From the NCBI GenBank assembly GCA_019454045.1, contig SKCR01021391.1:1-64000 (forward strand): DNA of 64,000 bases. Direction: 5' to 3'. Position numbers and translations under genes: made by a program. Positions within the stretch are counted from its first letter, which is position 1; every line of letters begins with the position of its first letter. Below are positions 11,849-24,515 of this stretch, piece after piece. The stretch comes from Zanthoxylum bungeanum (taxonomy: Eukaryota; Streptophyta; Magnoliopsida; Sapindales; Rutaceae). The notes below the pieces were generated by a model that was not told where the DNA came from, made no database searches, and saw nothing but the letters and a program-made list of their open reading frames with translations.

Positions 11849-12530
11849 GTGAGACGAGTGTCACATAACCTAAATTATTTATGGACACATATACACTCAT
11901 GAAATGACCTTGGGGAAGGTCGATATATTTCTCGAAATTCCGATACGAAATTGCATGATGTTCTATTCTGGATAGCCTATGGTGTTATGGCCATAAATTT
12001 CTCGTACAAACTCCAATTTTATTAAATATATATCACCGGAAAGATAATACCGAGATATACAACTTCCGCGTTGAATATTTTTCTAAATTATGATAAGAAC
12101 TAGCTCGAATTTGGTGAATTTCTCAGATATTTTGCACAATGACGAAAATAAGGCTTAAATATGAAATTTCTCTTCAAACCCAAGCCCAATTTTTTTCATT
12201 ATGGGCCAATGACTCTAAATATCCCTCAAACCCCCTAGACCTCTCTAGAAAAGACTAAACAAGTCAAGAAGAATGAAATGAGTTAATAATAATAACCCCA
12301 AGTATATAAAGGGTACTATTCTTGCATCTTCAAAATGAGAGGAAGAAAAGAAGAAACGTGAGGAAGGAAGAAGGGGGAAGAAAAAGGGGAAAGGAGGAGT
12401 AGAAGCCTGTATCTCATCCAAACTAAAGAAGGAGCCTATGGAAATCAACACATAACAAATCAAGAAGAGGAATAGAAAGCTTAGAAGGCTTAATTGGTGA
12501 AAGAAATCTAATAAGTTGAGGTGAGGAATC
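11849..12530 (+). repeat. Element D 5' LTR, left part
   Basis: This non-coding block and 61596-63503 were one LTR before copia B inserted: GAATC is present on both sides of copia B, and the right part ends in a TTACA terminus followed by a PBS. It includes a TATA box (TATATAAA, 12303-12310) followed by GGGTACTATTC and a purine-rich leader. The true 5' end is uncertain because copia A abuts it at 11848/11849. Confidence 0.75.
12303..12310 (+). promoter_or_regulatory. Element D LTR TATA box
   Basis: TATATAAA lies in a context conserved in the inverted copy at about 206-216. Confidence 0.6.
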
Positions 12531-13161
12531 TGTAAGTGTCCTAGACATGCCACGGGATCTCTAAGCGTGATTCGTGTGTGAATAAAAATCAAAAATAAGT
12601 TGCGGAGGACTTACATTGATCGGTTAAGTTCAAAACTTTTATGGATGTTGAAGCTTCCAAGCTCATGGGTGAGTATCCATATCACCATCATTTGACTCCC
12701 ATATGTGCTAGCAAGAACAAATGGAATAAATTTTGTGCCCAAGAGAGAGATGAGCAATCGGCCTCTTCACAAAACAAAGGCCAAATCGGCCACTGAGAAA
12801 GAAGAAACAAATTGCTTTTCATTCGGCATTTTCAAAGAAAAACAGAGAGCTTTTTGCTTTTCTTTTTCGGACAATTCAGAGAGAGAAGCTAAATCCTTTC
12901 TTTTTGCTTTTTGGCAAAAAAAAAAAATAATAATAATAATGGCCACTCGGCCAATAAATGAAAAAGAGTCAGAGGCCATTTTTAGCCAAGACTTCAAAAG
13001 TTAGAGGCTATATGCCCTTTTCCTTTTTGGCTTATTAAAAACAAGAGAAGACAATTGCAATTTTTTTAAGACCTTCGGCCAAAACAAATTGTAGTGAAAG
13101 AGAATGGCCAATCGGCCATGAAGAGAGAGAATTAATGATTTTTAAAAAAATTCATTAATTA
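12531..13161 (-). repeat. Copia B 3' LTR, outer part
   Basis: Starts TGTAAGTGTCCTAGACATGCC and matches 46468-46971 of the opposite LTR, then 59885 onward. It is interrupted after 13161 by Tat I. ORFs at 12705-13004 and its antisense are shared with the other LTR copy and look non-coding. Confidence 0.9.
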
Positions 13162-13894
13162 TGTTGATTGTATTTTCAGGCCCTATGATATTTAAGCAGA
13201 ACGGCGGGGGTAAAAAGGTAATTCCTATCTTGGCCAAGACCATCAATGCCGAACCGACCATTAAAAGCCAACAGTAAGGGGCCGAACACTTTATGATAGG
13301 TAACCGACCACTCCAGACCGGATGGTCGGGCATTATCAGATCGATAGCGGCATTCTCAGTTCAAAAGACTATTGTGACCGACCTCATGAAGACCGATAAT
13401 ATGGCAGAATATGCTCCAGAAGATAAGACATCCCATTTTTACGGGTAAGAAGATAAGTTATCCTACTTTCATGGGGAAAGATTGATAAGGCAGTGTCCTA
13501 ATAGGATAAAAGAAGTGAAGGTAGTTTCGACAAAGAATTCTTATGGGAAAAGGAAAACTGTTTCTTTACTATTATAAATAGGAGGGGAAAGCGTGCTTGT
13601 AGGTAGAGCATTGAGAGTTGAGAAGAGAACAAGAGAGAATTAGACTTGTAAACACAAAACAGATCAGAGAAACGTATTTCGGTAATAAAACATCGTCTGT
13701 TCTATGCCCGTGGATGTAGGTTAGATCTGATCCACCGAACCACGTTAAATATCTTTGTTGATTGGTGAATTTACTTATCTTTTGCCAAATTTGCTTTTGG
13801 TTTCCCATAAACAAAATAAATTCACAGTTGAAGGAGGATTGTCTCGGGAGTAAAAAACCTTTATTGCCCCTGAGACCGATATCAGCCGTCAACA
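13162..13894 (+). repeat. Tat I 5' LTR
   Basis: 733 bp, TGTTGATTG to GCCGTCAACA, matching 39465-40196 by eye at roughly 90-95 percent. TATA box TATAAATA at 13573-13580, followed by a GC-richer transcribed part. Confidence 0.95.
13573..13580 (+). promoter_or_regulatory. Tat I LTR TATA box
   Basis: TATAAATA, conserved at 39875-39882 in the 3' LTR. Confidence 0.75.
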
Positions 13895-13896
13895 GT

Positions 13897-13913
13897 TGGC
13901 GCCGTCTGTGGGG
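13897..13913 (+). promoter_or_regulatory. Tat I primer binding site
   Basis: TGGCGCCGTCTGTGGGG starts two bases after the LTR. The first eight or nine bases match the 3' end of plant tRNA-Asp as in other Tat/Athila elements; the rest pairs poorly. Confidence 0.8.
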
Positions 13914-13946
13914 AATCCAGCAAAAAGTAGCTCGCGTAGTAAGACG

Positions 13947-15624
13947 ATGGCAGAAGATGGAAATCACCAGTCGTCATGGAGTTCAACAGTGGAATGGATG
14001 GAGAAGATGGAGGAAAATATGAGGAAAGATAAGGAGGAAAATCAAAACCTTTTGAAATACATGATGGACAGGTTGGAAAGGATGGAAGAGACGAATAATG
14101 AGAGACTAGAAGCCGGAACCAGTCGAAGGAGAGGCGAAATAGCGGAAGGAAAAAGGGTTACAGATAAGAGCGAAGACGATGAACCTAGGAGGAAGGGTCC
14201 CTATAGGATGAGGTCCGTAGTGGTAGAAAAAGATTTACAAATGGAGGATACGTGGGAAGAAGAAGAGGGGAGACAGTCGCCAGATTCTTCCTATGATGGC
14301 CCCCGCGGCACCAGAAGGGGAGATAGGAAGGATGGTGAAACTGGACGGGAAATCTCAAGTCATGAGGAACGCTGCACCTGGAGTGATAGACGCAAAGAAG
14401 GCCGCAGGAGGCGGCACAGTAACACAGATGGCAATATAAAATCTTGGTTAAGAAAAGAAATGGCCAAGTGGGAAGTGAACCTTAAAACTGACGCGAGAGA
14501 TGCTCGGGACAGCGAGGTTGAATCTCCATTCACAGAAGAAATAAGGTCGGTAAAATTCCCAAGACGATTCAATATGCCATCCATGATGCCCTACAAAGGC
14601 CACACTGATCCAAAATCCCATATTGAGAGTTTTATCTTATTAATGGAGGTCCAAGGAGTAGTAGGGGATGTCGTTTACAAAGTTTTCCCCTAACCTTGGG
14701 AGGATCTGCCATTCTGTGGTTCAGAAGTCTAGCCCCAGGGAGAATCGGAAGCTTCGCGCAACTCAAGAAGTCATTTGTTCGTCACTTCAAAGGGGCATGC
14801 GTCCCAAAGAATACAATTAGGGAATTGAGGCTCATGAAACAGGGGGACGATGAACCCCTGAAGGCTTTCATTGAGCGGTACCATAGCATGGTGCTCGAGG
14901 TCGGAGGATATGAGTCGCTCGAGGCCTTGGAGAGTTTGAAGGGAGCCTTAAAGATCCGAAAGTTGTGGACTCACCTGAGGATCCAGGGCATACTGGATTA
15001 TGCCACCGCTCTGGAAACAGCCCGAAAGTTTGTTTTGTTGGAAGATAATGAGAGAATTACCAAAGGGGGACAGCTATCAGATAGAGGATGATGAGGGCAG
15101 AAGCCCCTCACAGGCCAGGCATGGAGTTCAAAAAACCACCCCCGAGGCGAAGGGAATTCAAGCCGGTACCTCGGGATGACCAGGAAAAGAGAATCTCGAC
15201 CTAGGTGAACCATGTTGCCGGGGAGGAGGCATACATTCCTCTGAATAAACCACTGGGGCAAATCGTCATGGAAGTCCAGGGAAAATGTTTCTTGATAGAA
15301 CCCGACCTTAGGAGATTCCCGCTAGACGGGAGAAATAAAAAATCATATTGCATGCATCATAATTTGAGGGGACATACGACGAATGGATGCAAAGACTTAC
15401 GGGAGCAAATGGAATACCTGGCGGGAAATGGATACTTGAATAATTATATTGACCATGAAGTTATGACGGCCAGGCAGAGAGCACATTGCCGACATATGAA
15501 TATCATCACAGGGGGGAAGACACTAGTCGGGGACTCTAACCGTTCAAGAAAAAACTATAGTCGTGCTCGGGGGTTGGAAGTGTTAGAAATAGAACGGGCC
15601 TCGGAAATACAAGGTGGTCGGTAA
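13947..15624 (+). pseudogene. Tat I gag (frameshifted)
   Basis: The ATG at 13947 (MAEDGNHQ) opens a charged coiled-coil N-terminus with long Glu/Arg-rich stretches. The capsid-like part begins FPRRFNMPSMMPYKGHTDP near 14558. A frameshift near 14692 moves reading to 14694-15091 (GGSAILWFRSLAPGRI, then FVRHFKGA), the classic gypsy gag core. After another break near 15090 the nucleocapsid part is at 15205-15624, with the zinc-binding CMHHNLRGHTTNGC of the CX2HX8-9C kind usual in Tat elements. At least one frameshift and one stop disable it. Confidence 0.88.
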
Positions 15625-15639
15625 GTGCCAATAATGTTC

Positions 15640-15982
15640 ACGGATGAGGATGCCCGAGGGGTGAGTTTCCCCCCACGATGATGCATTAATAATCAAGGCG
15701 ACAATCGGCGGTTCTGAGGTAGACATAATCCTAGTGGATCCGGGGAGTGCAGTGGATATAATCTCCAATGAGGCTTTGAACGGCCTTGGTGTGGAGTATG
15801 CGACTCTAACCAACGATGAGACTCCCCTATACGGCTTCGGGGGCTCAACGGTCGTCACATTGAGAATGATACAATTGGCAATGACGATCAGAACCTGTCC
15901 CCGGACTCGGACGATTATGATATATTTCACGGTGGTGGATTGCATGAGCAGTTACCAAGTCATTATTAGTCGGCCTTCATGA
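15640..15982 (+). pseudogene. Tat I aspartic protease remnant
   Basis: From 15734 the frame reads DPGSAVDIIS, the flap region YGFGGSTVV and SYQVIISRP, the order of a retroviral-type protease. The usual D-(T/S)-G active-site triplet reads D-P-G. A stop separates it from gag and a frame change at about 15980 separates it from RT. Confidence 0.75.
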
Positions 15983-17040
15983 TGAAGACAAAGGCTGCAA
16001 TGTCTTGCTATTACTTAAAGTTGAAGTTCCCCACCCGGGAAGGGATTGGAATCGTGCGCGGGAGTCAAAAGGTGGCCCGGAGCTGTTTTTCCACCCTCTC
16101 ATGGGAAACCCTCTGCATTGAAGCGGGTACCCGGAAAAGGCAAGGGAATGAAGACAGGGAAGAAGTAAGTAAGGATTCGGGTCCTCGGCCAAAGAAAATT
16201 GCCCGGCTAGGGGCAGTCGAAGAATTAGAAGTAATAGAACTTTTCGGACCTGGGAAGAGTGTAAAAATAGGGGGAGACTTAGACAAGGTCCTGAAACAGG
16301 ACCTGCTGAAGTGTCTAAAGGAGTACCCGGACATCTTTGCATGGGGGCACGACGACATGCCCGGGATTGATCCGAAGTTCATCAATCATCGTTTGGCGGT
16401 AAGCCCATTACACAAACCGATCAAGCAAAAGAGAAGAACCTTTAACCAGGAATGGTGCAGGATAATGGCTGCCGAGGTAGAAAAACTGTTGAAAGCCCAT
16501 TTTATCATAGAAGTGAAATACCCGGAGTGGGTATCAAATGTGGTATTAGTAAATAAATTCAATGGAAAGTGGAGGAAGTGCGTGGATTTCACCGACCTCA
16601 ATAAAGCGTGCCCGAAAGACAGCTTCCCACTACCAAACGTAGATCAGTTGGTGGATTCGATAGCCTGCCAGGGACTGCTAAGATTTATGGATGCCTTCGG
16701 GATATAACCAGGTCAAGATGCATCCTGAGGACGAGGAGAAGACAACCTTTGTTACCAATCAGAGGCTTTACTGTTATAAAGTAATGCTCTTCGGATTGAA
16801 GAATGCGGGGGCAACCTTTCAGAGGCTGGTGAACAATATTTTCAAGCCACTCATCGGCGCATCGATGCTAGTGTATGTTGATGATATGATAACAATGTCT
16901 AAGGAGCCAGTGTGTCACGTGGCCGATCTGAAGAAAACCTTTGAATTGCTCAATCTGGAGAAGTGTTCTTTCAGAGTGGCCTCGGGAAAGTTTTTTGGCT
17001 ATACGGTAAGCTCCCGAGGCATAGAAGCAAACCCGTAGAA
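15979..17040 (+). pseudogene. Tat I reverse transcriptase (frameshifted)
   Basis: The N-terminal part (15979-16707) contains DMPGIDPKFINHRL, VSNVVLVNKFNGKWRKCVDF and LNKACPKDSFPLP. A frameshift at about 16695, within the DAFSGYNQ motif, moves reading to 16691-17038 with GYNQVKMHPEDEEKTTF, MLFGLKNAGATFQRL and the intact catalytic box YVDD at 16874-16885. About nine residues usually found before the NLEKCSF motif appear deleted. A TAG at 17036-17038 interrupts the thumb. Confidence 0.92.
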
Positions 17041-17107
17041 AATCCAAGTCGTACTGGATTTAAAATCTCCTAGGACGATAAAATAAGTACAAAGCCTGAC
17101 CGGCAGG

Positions 17108-19398
17108 TTGGCCGCGCTCAATCGATTTATTTCCCGAGCAACCGACAAGTGCCACCCCTTCTTCAAAGTCATCAAGAAGGCAAAAAAGGAAGTAAACTGG
17201 ACGCTAGAATGCGAGGAGGCCTTCCTACAGGTAAAACAATATCTGATGCAGCCCCCATTTCTAGCAAAGTCGTCCCATGTGAGACCTTATACTTATATTT
17301 AGCTGTTTCGGAACATGCAGTGAGTTCAGTATTGGTGGAAGAGGCCGATAAAGTCCAAAGGCCAGTATATTATGTTAGTAAAGCTTTATTAGATGCTGAG
17401 ACCAGATATCCAGCACATGAGCTGGTCGCCTTGTCATTAATCACCGCGACCCGGAAATTACGACCTTACTTCCAGGCCCATCCTATTGAGGTTTACACCG
17501 ATTATCCTCTGAGGCAGATTCTACAGAAACTAGAGGTCTTGGGCAGGTTAATGAAATGGTCGGTAGAGTTGAGTGAACACGACATTTCTTACCTCCCAAT
17601 AGCATCGATAAAAGGGCAGGCTCTGGCAGACTTTGTTGCTGAATTCGCAGAACCTCAAATTCTGACCGTGGGGGAAGACAAATGGGAGATGTCAGTAGAC
17701 GGATCTGCCAGCTCACAAGGTAATGGTGGCAGAATCGTATTGAAAAGCGGTAAAGGTGAAGAAGTATTGTTCGCCTTGAGATTCGCCTTTGAGGCCACAA
17801 ACAATGAGGCAGAATATGAGGTAATTTTAGCCGGTTTAAGGTTATGCACGGTGATGGGCGTCCACGACATAGTTGTAAGAAGTGACTCCCAGCTAGCTGT
17901 TCAGCAGCTGAAGGGAAAATTCCAAGCCAGGGAGCCGAATATGATATCCTATTTAGCTGAGGTAAGAAGGTTGGTGGGGAAAATGGGGAACGTGCATTTT
18001 GAGCAAGTCGGTCAGGAAAACAACTGTGAGGCAGACTTTCTGGCACGGCTCGCATCTTCGATAAAGGCAGAAAATCCCAGAATAGTCCCTCTAATCTACC
18101 TCCGAGAAAAAAACGTAGGAGAGGTCGAGGTAGAAGTATTGGCTATGGAAAGCAAATCTTCATGGATGCAACCAATCAGGAGATATCTGGAGACTGGGGA
18201 GACACCTGAAGATAAAAAGGAAGCCAGAAAACTGAAATTCAAAAGCACCAAGTTCTCACTGATCGAATGGGTGCTATACCGAAGGGGCTATACGGTACCC
18301 CTTCTCAGATGTTTAGTAGAAGAAGAGGCCGACTATGTACTCAGGGAAATTCATGCGGGAATCTGTGGGAGTCACGCCGGAGGACAATCAATTGCCTTTA
18401 AAGCTTTAAGGCAAGGGTTCTACGAACCGACCATGCATCAGGACGGTATGAGGGTGGCCCAGAGATGTGAGGGATGCCAGAAGAATGCCAATATTCACCA
18501 CCAGCCCGCAGAAAAGTTGACCACCATGTCCAGCCCTTGGTCGTTCTGCCAGTGGGGGCTGGATATCATCGGACCGATGCCGAAGGGGCGAGGGCAAGCG
18601 AAATACGCCATTATTGCCATAGATTATTTCACCAAATGGGTGGAAGCCGAACCCTTATCCACAATCACAGAGAAGAAAGCTACGGAGTTCTTAAGAAAGA
18701 ATATTATCTGCAGGTTCGGAATTCCTCGGGCCGTCATCATCGATAACGGAAAACAGTTCGATAGCAAATGTTTCAGGAAGCTCTGTGAAGACCTCCAGAT
18801 CGCCTTAAGATTCGCCTCACCTGCCCATCCCAAGTCGAACGGGCAGGTAGAGGCGACAAACAAGACCATCAAATCCAATCTTAAAGCTCGGCTCGGAGCC
18901 TGCAACAGCTTATGGGTCGAGGAGTTACCGGAGGTGTTGTGGGCGCACCAGACGACCTGTAAGGATTCCATAGGGGAAACTCCATTTTCATTATCATACA
19001 GATGTGAAGCGGTTATTCCAGCAGAGATCGGAATGACTACCCACCGGGTCCGGCATTATAAGGACGGACAGAATGAAGAACTCATCAAAAGTCGTCTCGA
19101 CCTGATCGAAGAAAATAGGGGGAAGTCAGCTATGAAGACATCAATCTATCAACAAAGAATGACCTGTTTCTACAACAAAAAAGTTCGGACCCGTGTTTTC
19201 CTTCCAGGTGACCTGGTATTGCGAAAGGTCACCTTGAACACTCGAAGACCGGAGGAAGGTTCGCTAGGTGCCAATTGGGAAGGGCCCTATAGAATTATGG
19301 AAGTAGTAAGGCCGGGTGCCTATACTTTGGAACAACTGGACGGCACACGGCTAAAAAAGCCTTGGAACGCCGAGATGTTGAAAAAATACTTCCAATAG
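17108..19398 (+). pseudogene. Tat I RNase H, archaeal-type RNase H and integrase
   Basis: The connection begins in the 17108-17302 frame (LNRFISRATDKCHPFFKV) and shifts near 17280 into a long open frame ending at 19398. It holds the gypsy RNase H (about 17290-17600, RPVYYVSKALL, MKWSVELSEHDI), a second RNase H (17683-18060, VDGSAS, NNEAEYE, VRSDSQLAVQQL, ADFLARLAS), then integrase. Integrase has an HHCC zinc region (CGSH and CEGC), D at 18562, D at 18742 and E at 18850, giving DD35E spacing, and a C-terminal GDLVLRKV/NWEGPYRI module. This part alone is continuous and may encode an intact integrase. Confidence 0.93.
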
Positions 19399-20960
19399 TT
19401 TTTTTATTTATTTCCTTTTTAAAACAACCTGACAGGGGTTAGGAGCTCAAATAAAGCCTATCTCGAAATGTCCCGCAGAGAGTTGTAGGAAGGGCAGTAT
19501 GTCCCCGAATATGAATAAAATTTTCTTTTTTCAGATAAGAAAATCTTCATTCACTTTTTCAAATTAGACATGAAAGTCGTATTCAGTATTTTGGGGACAT
19601 ACTCGACGCGAAGAGATGATCTGGGATCAGGAAAGGCACCAAACCTGTGACACACCAATCACAAGTGCTACCACAAAAACCCCGGGCAGAAGTGCACCTA
19701 CCTAACTCATTTCATTTGTGAGGATCAGGACTGCATCAAGGGATAAAAACATGAGGGAGCACGTGAAGAGTCGAACCCCAGAAGCTGGAGCAGAACTACC
19801 CTATGACTTGTATTAATGAGGGATATTTCGAGATGGTAATCGCGGGGAAGGAGTGCCCCCGTAAGATGGCCAGCCTGGCCAGCTGGAGAAATACGGTCGT
19901 AGGGAGTGTGTTCCCACACGTTTTGTCTGACCAACGGATCCGTGTGAAGCATAGCACGATGAGGGATTATGCCCTTGTGGCGTTTGCTTGCTCCAGTGTT
20001 ACCGAGCATAAGGAGAGCATGCCCTTAATGATTCGGACACTCTTTGATCCCTACCTATTTGGTCATTCGAATCCGTGAGAAGCATAGCACGAGGAGGGAT
20101 TGTACCCTCGTGGCGTATGCCTGCTCCAGCGTTGTAAGGAAGAGCCCTCGAACAAAACGCAGGCTCCATAGTGACCTGACGTATAGATGAATGTGCCCTT
20201 ACCATTCTAAATGCTATTTGATCCAAATCCTGGTTCACCGGGACTCTGAATTGAAAGATTCAAAATTGTGTTTTGGAGACCTCGGACAGAACGCTGTTTT
20301 GAGGTATCCGTGTTGTTGTTTACACTTGCAAAATGCTTCATTTCGAGTCATTCCATTTTTTGATTTTATTCTCCAATTTTTTATTTTTGTCTTTCGCGGG
20401 TCTGGCAAGGGGACGCCCATGCCAAATTCGATAGGGTTTCAAAGGTTGATTCACTTCCCTTCCGAATAAGTCCAAAGGATTAATCGACTCGGGGCTGGAT
20501 TCGTTCCGTCGAGGCCAATACTTGAGTAATCGGCTCAGGGCTGAATTCGTTCCGTCGAGGCCACTTAGTTATTCGGCTCGGGGCTGGATTCGTTCCGCCG
20601 AGGCCACTTAGTTATTCGGCTCAGAGCTGGATTCGTTCGGTCGAGGCCATTTTTGTTTCTTTCAGCTCGGGGTCGGGTTATTTCCCACTGAGCCTGTCTT
20701 TTGGACTAGGGACGTAACATTTCCCTCAGTACCAAGTGTTTCTCTCTGCTCGGGGTCAGGTTACGTCCCACTGGGTCTGTCTTGTTGAACTGGGGACGTA
20801 ACATTCCCCCCAGTGCCAAGTGTCTCTCTCAGCTCGGAGGCGTTTTCGTCTCACCACAAGATCATATTCTCGGCTCGGGTCAGCCGGGCCGTGAGTGATT
20901 ATTTGCAGGGAAGCATTCAGAGTAAACATGAAATACAAGAAATGGAATAAACACATATAT
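19399..20960. other. Tat I spacer between integrase and antisense gene
   Basis: Non-coding. It contains an imperfect duplication at about 19935-20150 (units with GTGAAGCATAGCACGA and GTGAGAAGCATAGCACGA), then two tandem arrays listed separately. Short ORFs on both strands have no domain features. Confidence 0.6.
20481..20840. repeat. Two adjoining tandem arrays in Tat I
   Basis: First array (about 20481-20652): four units of about 48-55 bp containing CTGGATTCGTTCCGTCGAGG. Second array (about 20663-20840): two units of about 90 bp containing GGGGACGTAACATT and CTCAGCTCGG. Such arrays are common in the 3' non-coding part of Tat elements. Confidence 0.85.
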
Positions 20961-21037
20961 AAATATACTTAAGAAAAGTTATTACAGGGAGAATAAAGTT
21001 TGTTCAGAATTACACGAGGCCACGTTCGGGTTACCCC

Positions 21038-23485
21038 CTACAGATCGGCCCGCGCATGAGCAATTGGCTCTTCCTCGGTAGGCTCGGACGGCGGATGGAT
21101 TGGCTCGGCCTCGGGAGGAGTGACAGTGGCTTCCACGTTGATGGCCTGAGAGGCCCCGACAATTATAGCCTCAGGGGCTGGAGCATGAGCCTCAGGTCGG
21201 TTATCTTCAGGAGCAGGAGCCTCAGGTCGGTCCTCTTCAAGAGCTGGGGCGATCGAAATGGGGTCGGGATCCATCACCTCTTCGGGAGAAAGGGGTAGCC
21301 ATCTTTGAAACTCCTCATGTGAGATTTCCCCTTTGCAGAAGCGGATGGCCGCATGGATAGGCCCCATATCCAGGTTGGGCAATATCATCGGGATAATCTC
21401 GGCACAGTCCCCGACGCCCTCAAGTCTGATCGCGTCCCCCCGGCCTCCAACTCAGCTTCCTTCCTCTTAAGCTCATCCCGGGCCCGTACCAGCTATTCAT
21501 CTTTGGCCCTCAGCTTGGACTCAACGCTGCGCACTTCCACCTGTAGGATCCTGTTGTCGGCCTGGGCATCCTCAAAGTCCTTCTTGGCAGCATCGATATT
21601 TTTCCTCTCTAGAGAGGCGGCGGCCCTGAGAGCTTTATTTGTAGTATGGGCCTCAACGGTAGCCAGCTCCAGATTTTTTATGTTTTCTTCTTTACGGGCC
21701 AGCTCGGCCTCCATTTCAGTAAGTCGGTTCTAGAGCCTCTGGGCTTGGCCACCCTTGGATAAAAGACTCAGGAGGAGATCCTTGTTCTTGGCCGCTAGAT
21801 AGGTCGCCTACCGAAAAGAAACAGAAAATCAGAAATGAAACTAAGTCATGAACTCACAACGGAAATAAGGGAAGTGTGGCAACCTTGGCCATCTGGGAGC
21901 ACAACAATATAACTACATCCTCGGGAGAGAGATCTTAGTATCTCAAAATCTTTGCCGGAGGGACCGCTTCGGCCAGTTCGTTGATTGCCGGCACCAGATG
22001 AGAAGTGGCCTCCCTGATGTCTTGACCAAGGTCTTATACGCCAAGAATCACAGCACCTTTCTGTTTTTTGGAGGAACCCTCCGGCACTTTCTTCTCCTTC
22101 CAAACCGGCTGCCTTTTGCTCAGGACCTATTCCTCCTCCACCTCCCGAGTCAGCTCTACTTCCTCTACCCCGAACAGACGCCTCATTTTCCTAGTAGGTT
22201 TTAACGGGCTGGAAGGTCGGGTAGAGACTATTGGCGATGCCCTGGAAGGGGGAGATAAGCTTTGGGTAGCCGACGGGGCTACCTCTTCGGTCACTTTTCT
22301 AGCCTCAGCAGTTGCTGGCCGTTTCTGACAGGGTGTAGCTCCAACATGGCCGGTTTTCTTTGTTGCTACCGGACAGCTGATCAAGGTATCTTGGTCTTTT
22401 CGACATTCCTACAAAGCAAAGGGCAGAGAAGTGCTCAGTCTAGAAACTGAATAATTTCAAATCATTATCATGTTAAGCAAACAAAGGGATCGGTTAGAGG
22501 GTTAGTAAGAATCTACCTATCCGCCCCGGGACCTTCGGAGGAGTAGTCAGAATCAGGCCCGACTCGCCAAAGGCCGCATCGTTAACCAATTACTTCCAAT
22601 GGTCGGCATATCGTCGAGCCCAGCGCACCCACGCCCAGACCTGATGGGAGACCTTGGGAGCGCCCCTCCAACAAGCTGGGAAGAATCAAAGAAGTTAAAA
22701 TCCTATCATAAAATCAAGAGCAGGAACACAAAGGGTTAGATTCCTAACCTCCCGCTCTAAAGATATACGGGACTGAAACCTCCTCTTCGTATGACCTCAA
22801 GACCCGTCCATAATCTCATATGGCCCAGACCCATAAATCTTTGAAGTTTTTGTTGGAGTCGGGGAGCTTGCCGACAATGTTTGACGAATCAGCATAAGCA
22901 GAAAGGTAATACCAACCATGGTGCGTTCTTGGGTTGGCCTTCAATCGATACAACCTCTTCACTTCTTCAAGAGAGGGTTCGCCGAGTCCCTCCCGACTCC
23001 AAATCACATGTAGCCCGGCTAAAATCCTCCAACTATTCAGGCTCAGTTGACAAGGGGCGATCTCCATCTCAGCCAGCATCCTGGCGAAATAACGTTGAAT
23101 TGACAGCCGGGATCCACACTCAAAGAAAGCCGGAAAAAGAGCCACCGAACCCTCATCCGGTTGACTAGCACTATCCAATGGACATGGGACTTCGAGGCAA
23201 TATCTATCGGAATATCATATCGCTGCCGGAGCAGTTCTAGATCGTCTTCAGTTATTTTCGATGGTCGATCCATGTCCAAAGCCGAGCAGTCAAAATCACC
23301 GGGCTCTGGGTCCTTCCGAGGAATTCTCTAAGGGTAAGTATCTTGTTCAGTTTCGGAAGGGGTGAGGGTAGTGTCGAGGTCCTATATGCTTGGTGCCCCC
23401 GAGCTCGAGGAGAGCTCTTCAACAGGGGGGTCGGAGGTCTAGCAGAGTTTGCAGAGGAAGACCTGTTGTCAGACATCTCTGACAT
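21038..23485 (-). pseudogene. Tat I antisense gene: gypsy-type transposon protein (Transposase_28-like)
   Basis: Encoded opposite to gag-pol. Pieces from 23485 leftward: a Ser/Pro-rich start (MSEMSDNRSSSANSARPP), then PSKITEDDLELLRQRYDIP (23279 onward), then ALFPAFFECGSRLSIQRYF, PCQLSLNSWRILAGL, YRLKANPRTHHGWYYLSA and SNKNFKDLWVWA (to 22816). This order matches the 'putative gypsy type transposon' family (PF04195-like) of plant Tat elements. A TGA replaces a likely Trp codon at 22816. A 73-bp candidate intron lies at 22676-22748 (GTTAGG to TTCCCAG). The left part encodes a coiled coil (21493-21714, ELARKEENIKNLELATVEA) and an acidic Pro-rich tail ending at 21038. Frameshifts break it repeatedly. 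Confidence 0.75.
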
Positions 23486-24284
23486 CCGAGAAATAAAAAA
23501 AGGAGGAGGTCAGTCTATAGCTAATTTCTAAAACGGCCAGGGATTTCACAATTACCCTGGGATTCCGGGAAAACTAAACCTGTGGGTTCTAAATGCCCTG
23601 AAAAATCAATCAAGCCAAAAATCTCTCCCTAGTGTGGGAACACAGAAACTGGGCGACGCATGCTGTCCCGGGCTCGCGGCCCGGTCGGGAGTACGGAGTA
23701 GCCACGGGGGACTAAACCGGAGAATAATGGAGTCGCCACCCGGTGTGAACCGGGAAAATGAGATTTAAGGCCGCACTCACCCCTCGCAAGGGAAGACCTC
23801 AAACCGTTGGGTTCGGAATGGTCCCTTACTTATGTCACTTGTAATGAAAGGATTTGTGTAATAATTTAATCAAGCTTAAGTAACACTTATTTCCAAGAGT
23901 ATCATGCTTCTAAATCCACATGCGCAAAAATAAAACTTACACCTAAATTTGCATATATTTCACATCTAAGATTACATGCTTGAAAGTACATCAAAGTAGC
24001 AACGAACATACAACTTCATTGGCATATTGTATTCATGGAAACAATAAGCACACACTAACCACACAAGCACACATAAAGGCGAATCAAATAATGGCGAACA
24101 TTTGATTTCAACAAATAGCCATTACATGTCCATGCATAAATAAAGGAGTCAACTAAGTACGTAATGCAAAAAGACGCTTAGGGATGCAATTAGGCATTAA
24201 AGTGAGCATGCTATGACGTGGTGCAAAAGAAGATATATATAAACACAGACGCACATATGATGAAAATGACTCAATTCAGTATAT

Positions 24285-24430
24285 TCGCGTTCGTGTAGCG
24301 TTCGTAAACGCGTTCGAACGGTAGACAGAAGGTTCGCGTCCGTATAGTGTTTGATAACGCGTTCGAACAGGACCAGACAGAAAACATACGTTCGTGTGGT
24401 GTTTCGGAACGCGTTCGAACGGGGTTATAG
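24285..24430. repeat. CGTTCGAACG array, left LTR
   Basis: Three units of about 55 bp, each with GCGTTCGTGTAGCGTTCGTAA-like text ending in the palindrome CGTTCGAACG. The same three-unit array occurs at about 35549-35690, where some palindromes have decayed by C-to-T changes. Confidence 0.85.
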
Positions 24431-24515
24431 TAGTGACCTCCAAAATGCAGTAAACGACATGACACATACATGAACAGATGAATATATGAGTTCTCGTACA
24501 TAACAACAGATTAAG

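Noticed and set aside
17483..18055. 190-codon minus-strand ORF
   Set aside because: Shadow of the RNase H/integrase frame on the plus strand; Ser/Leu/Pro-rich antisense composition and no domain.
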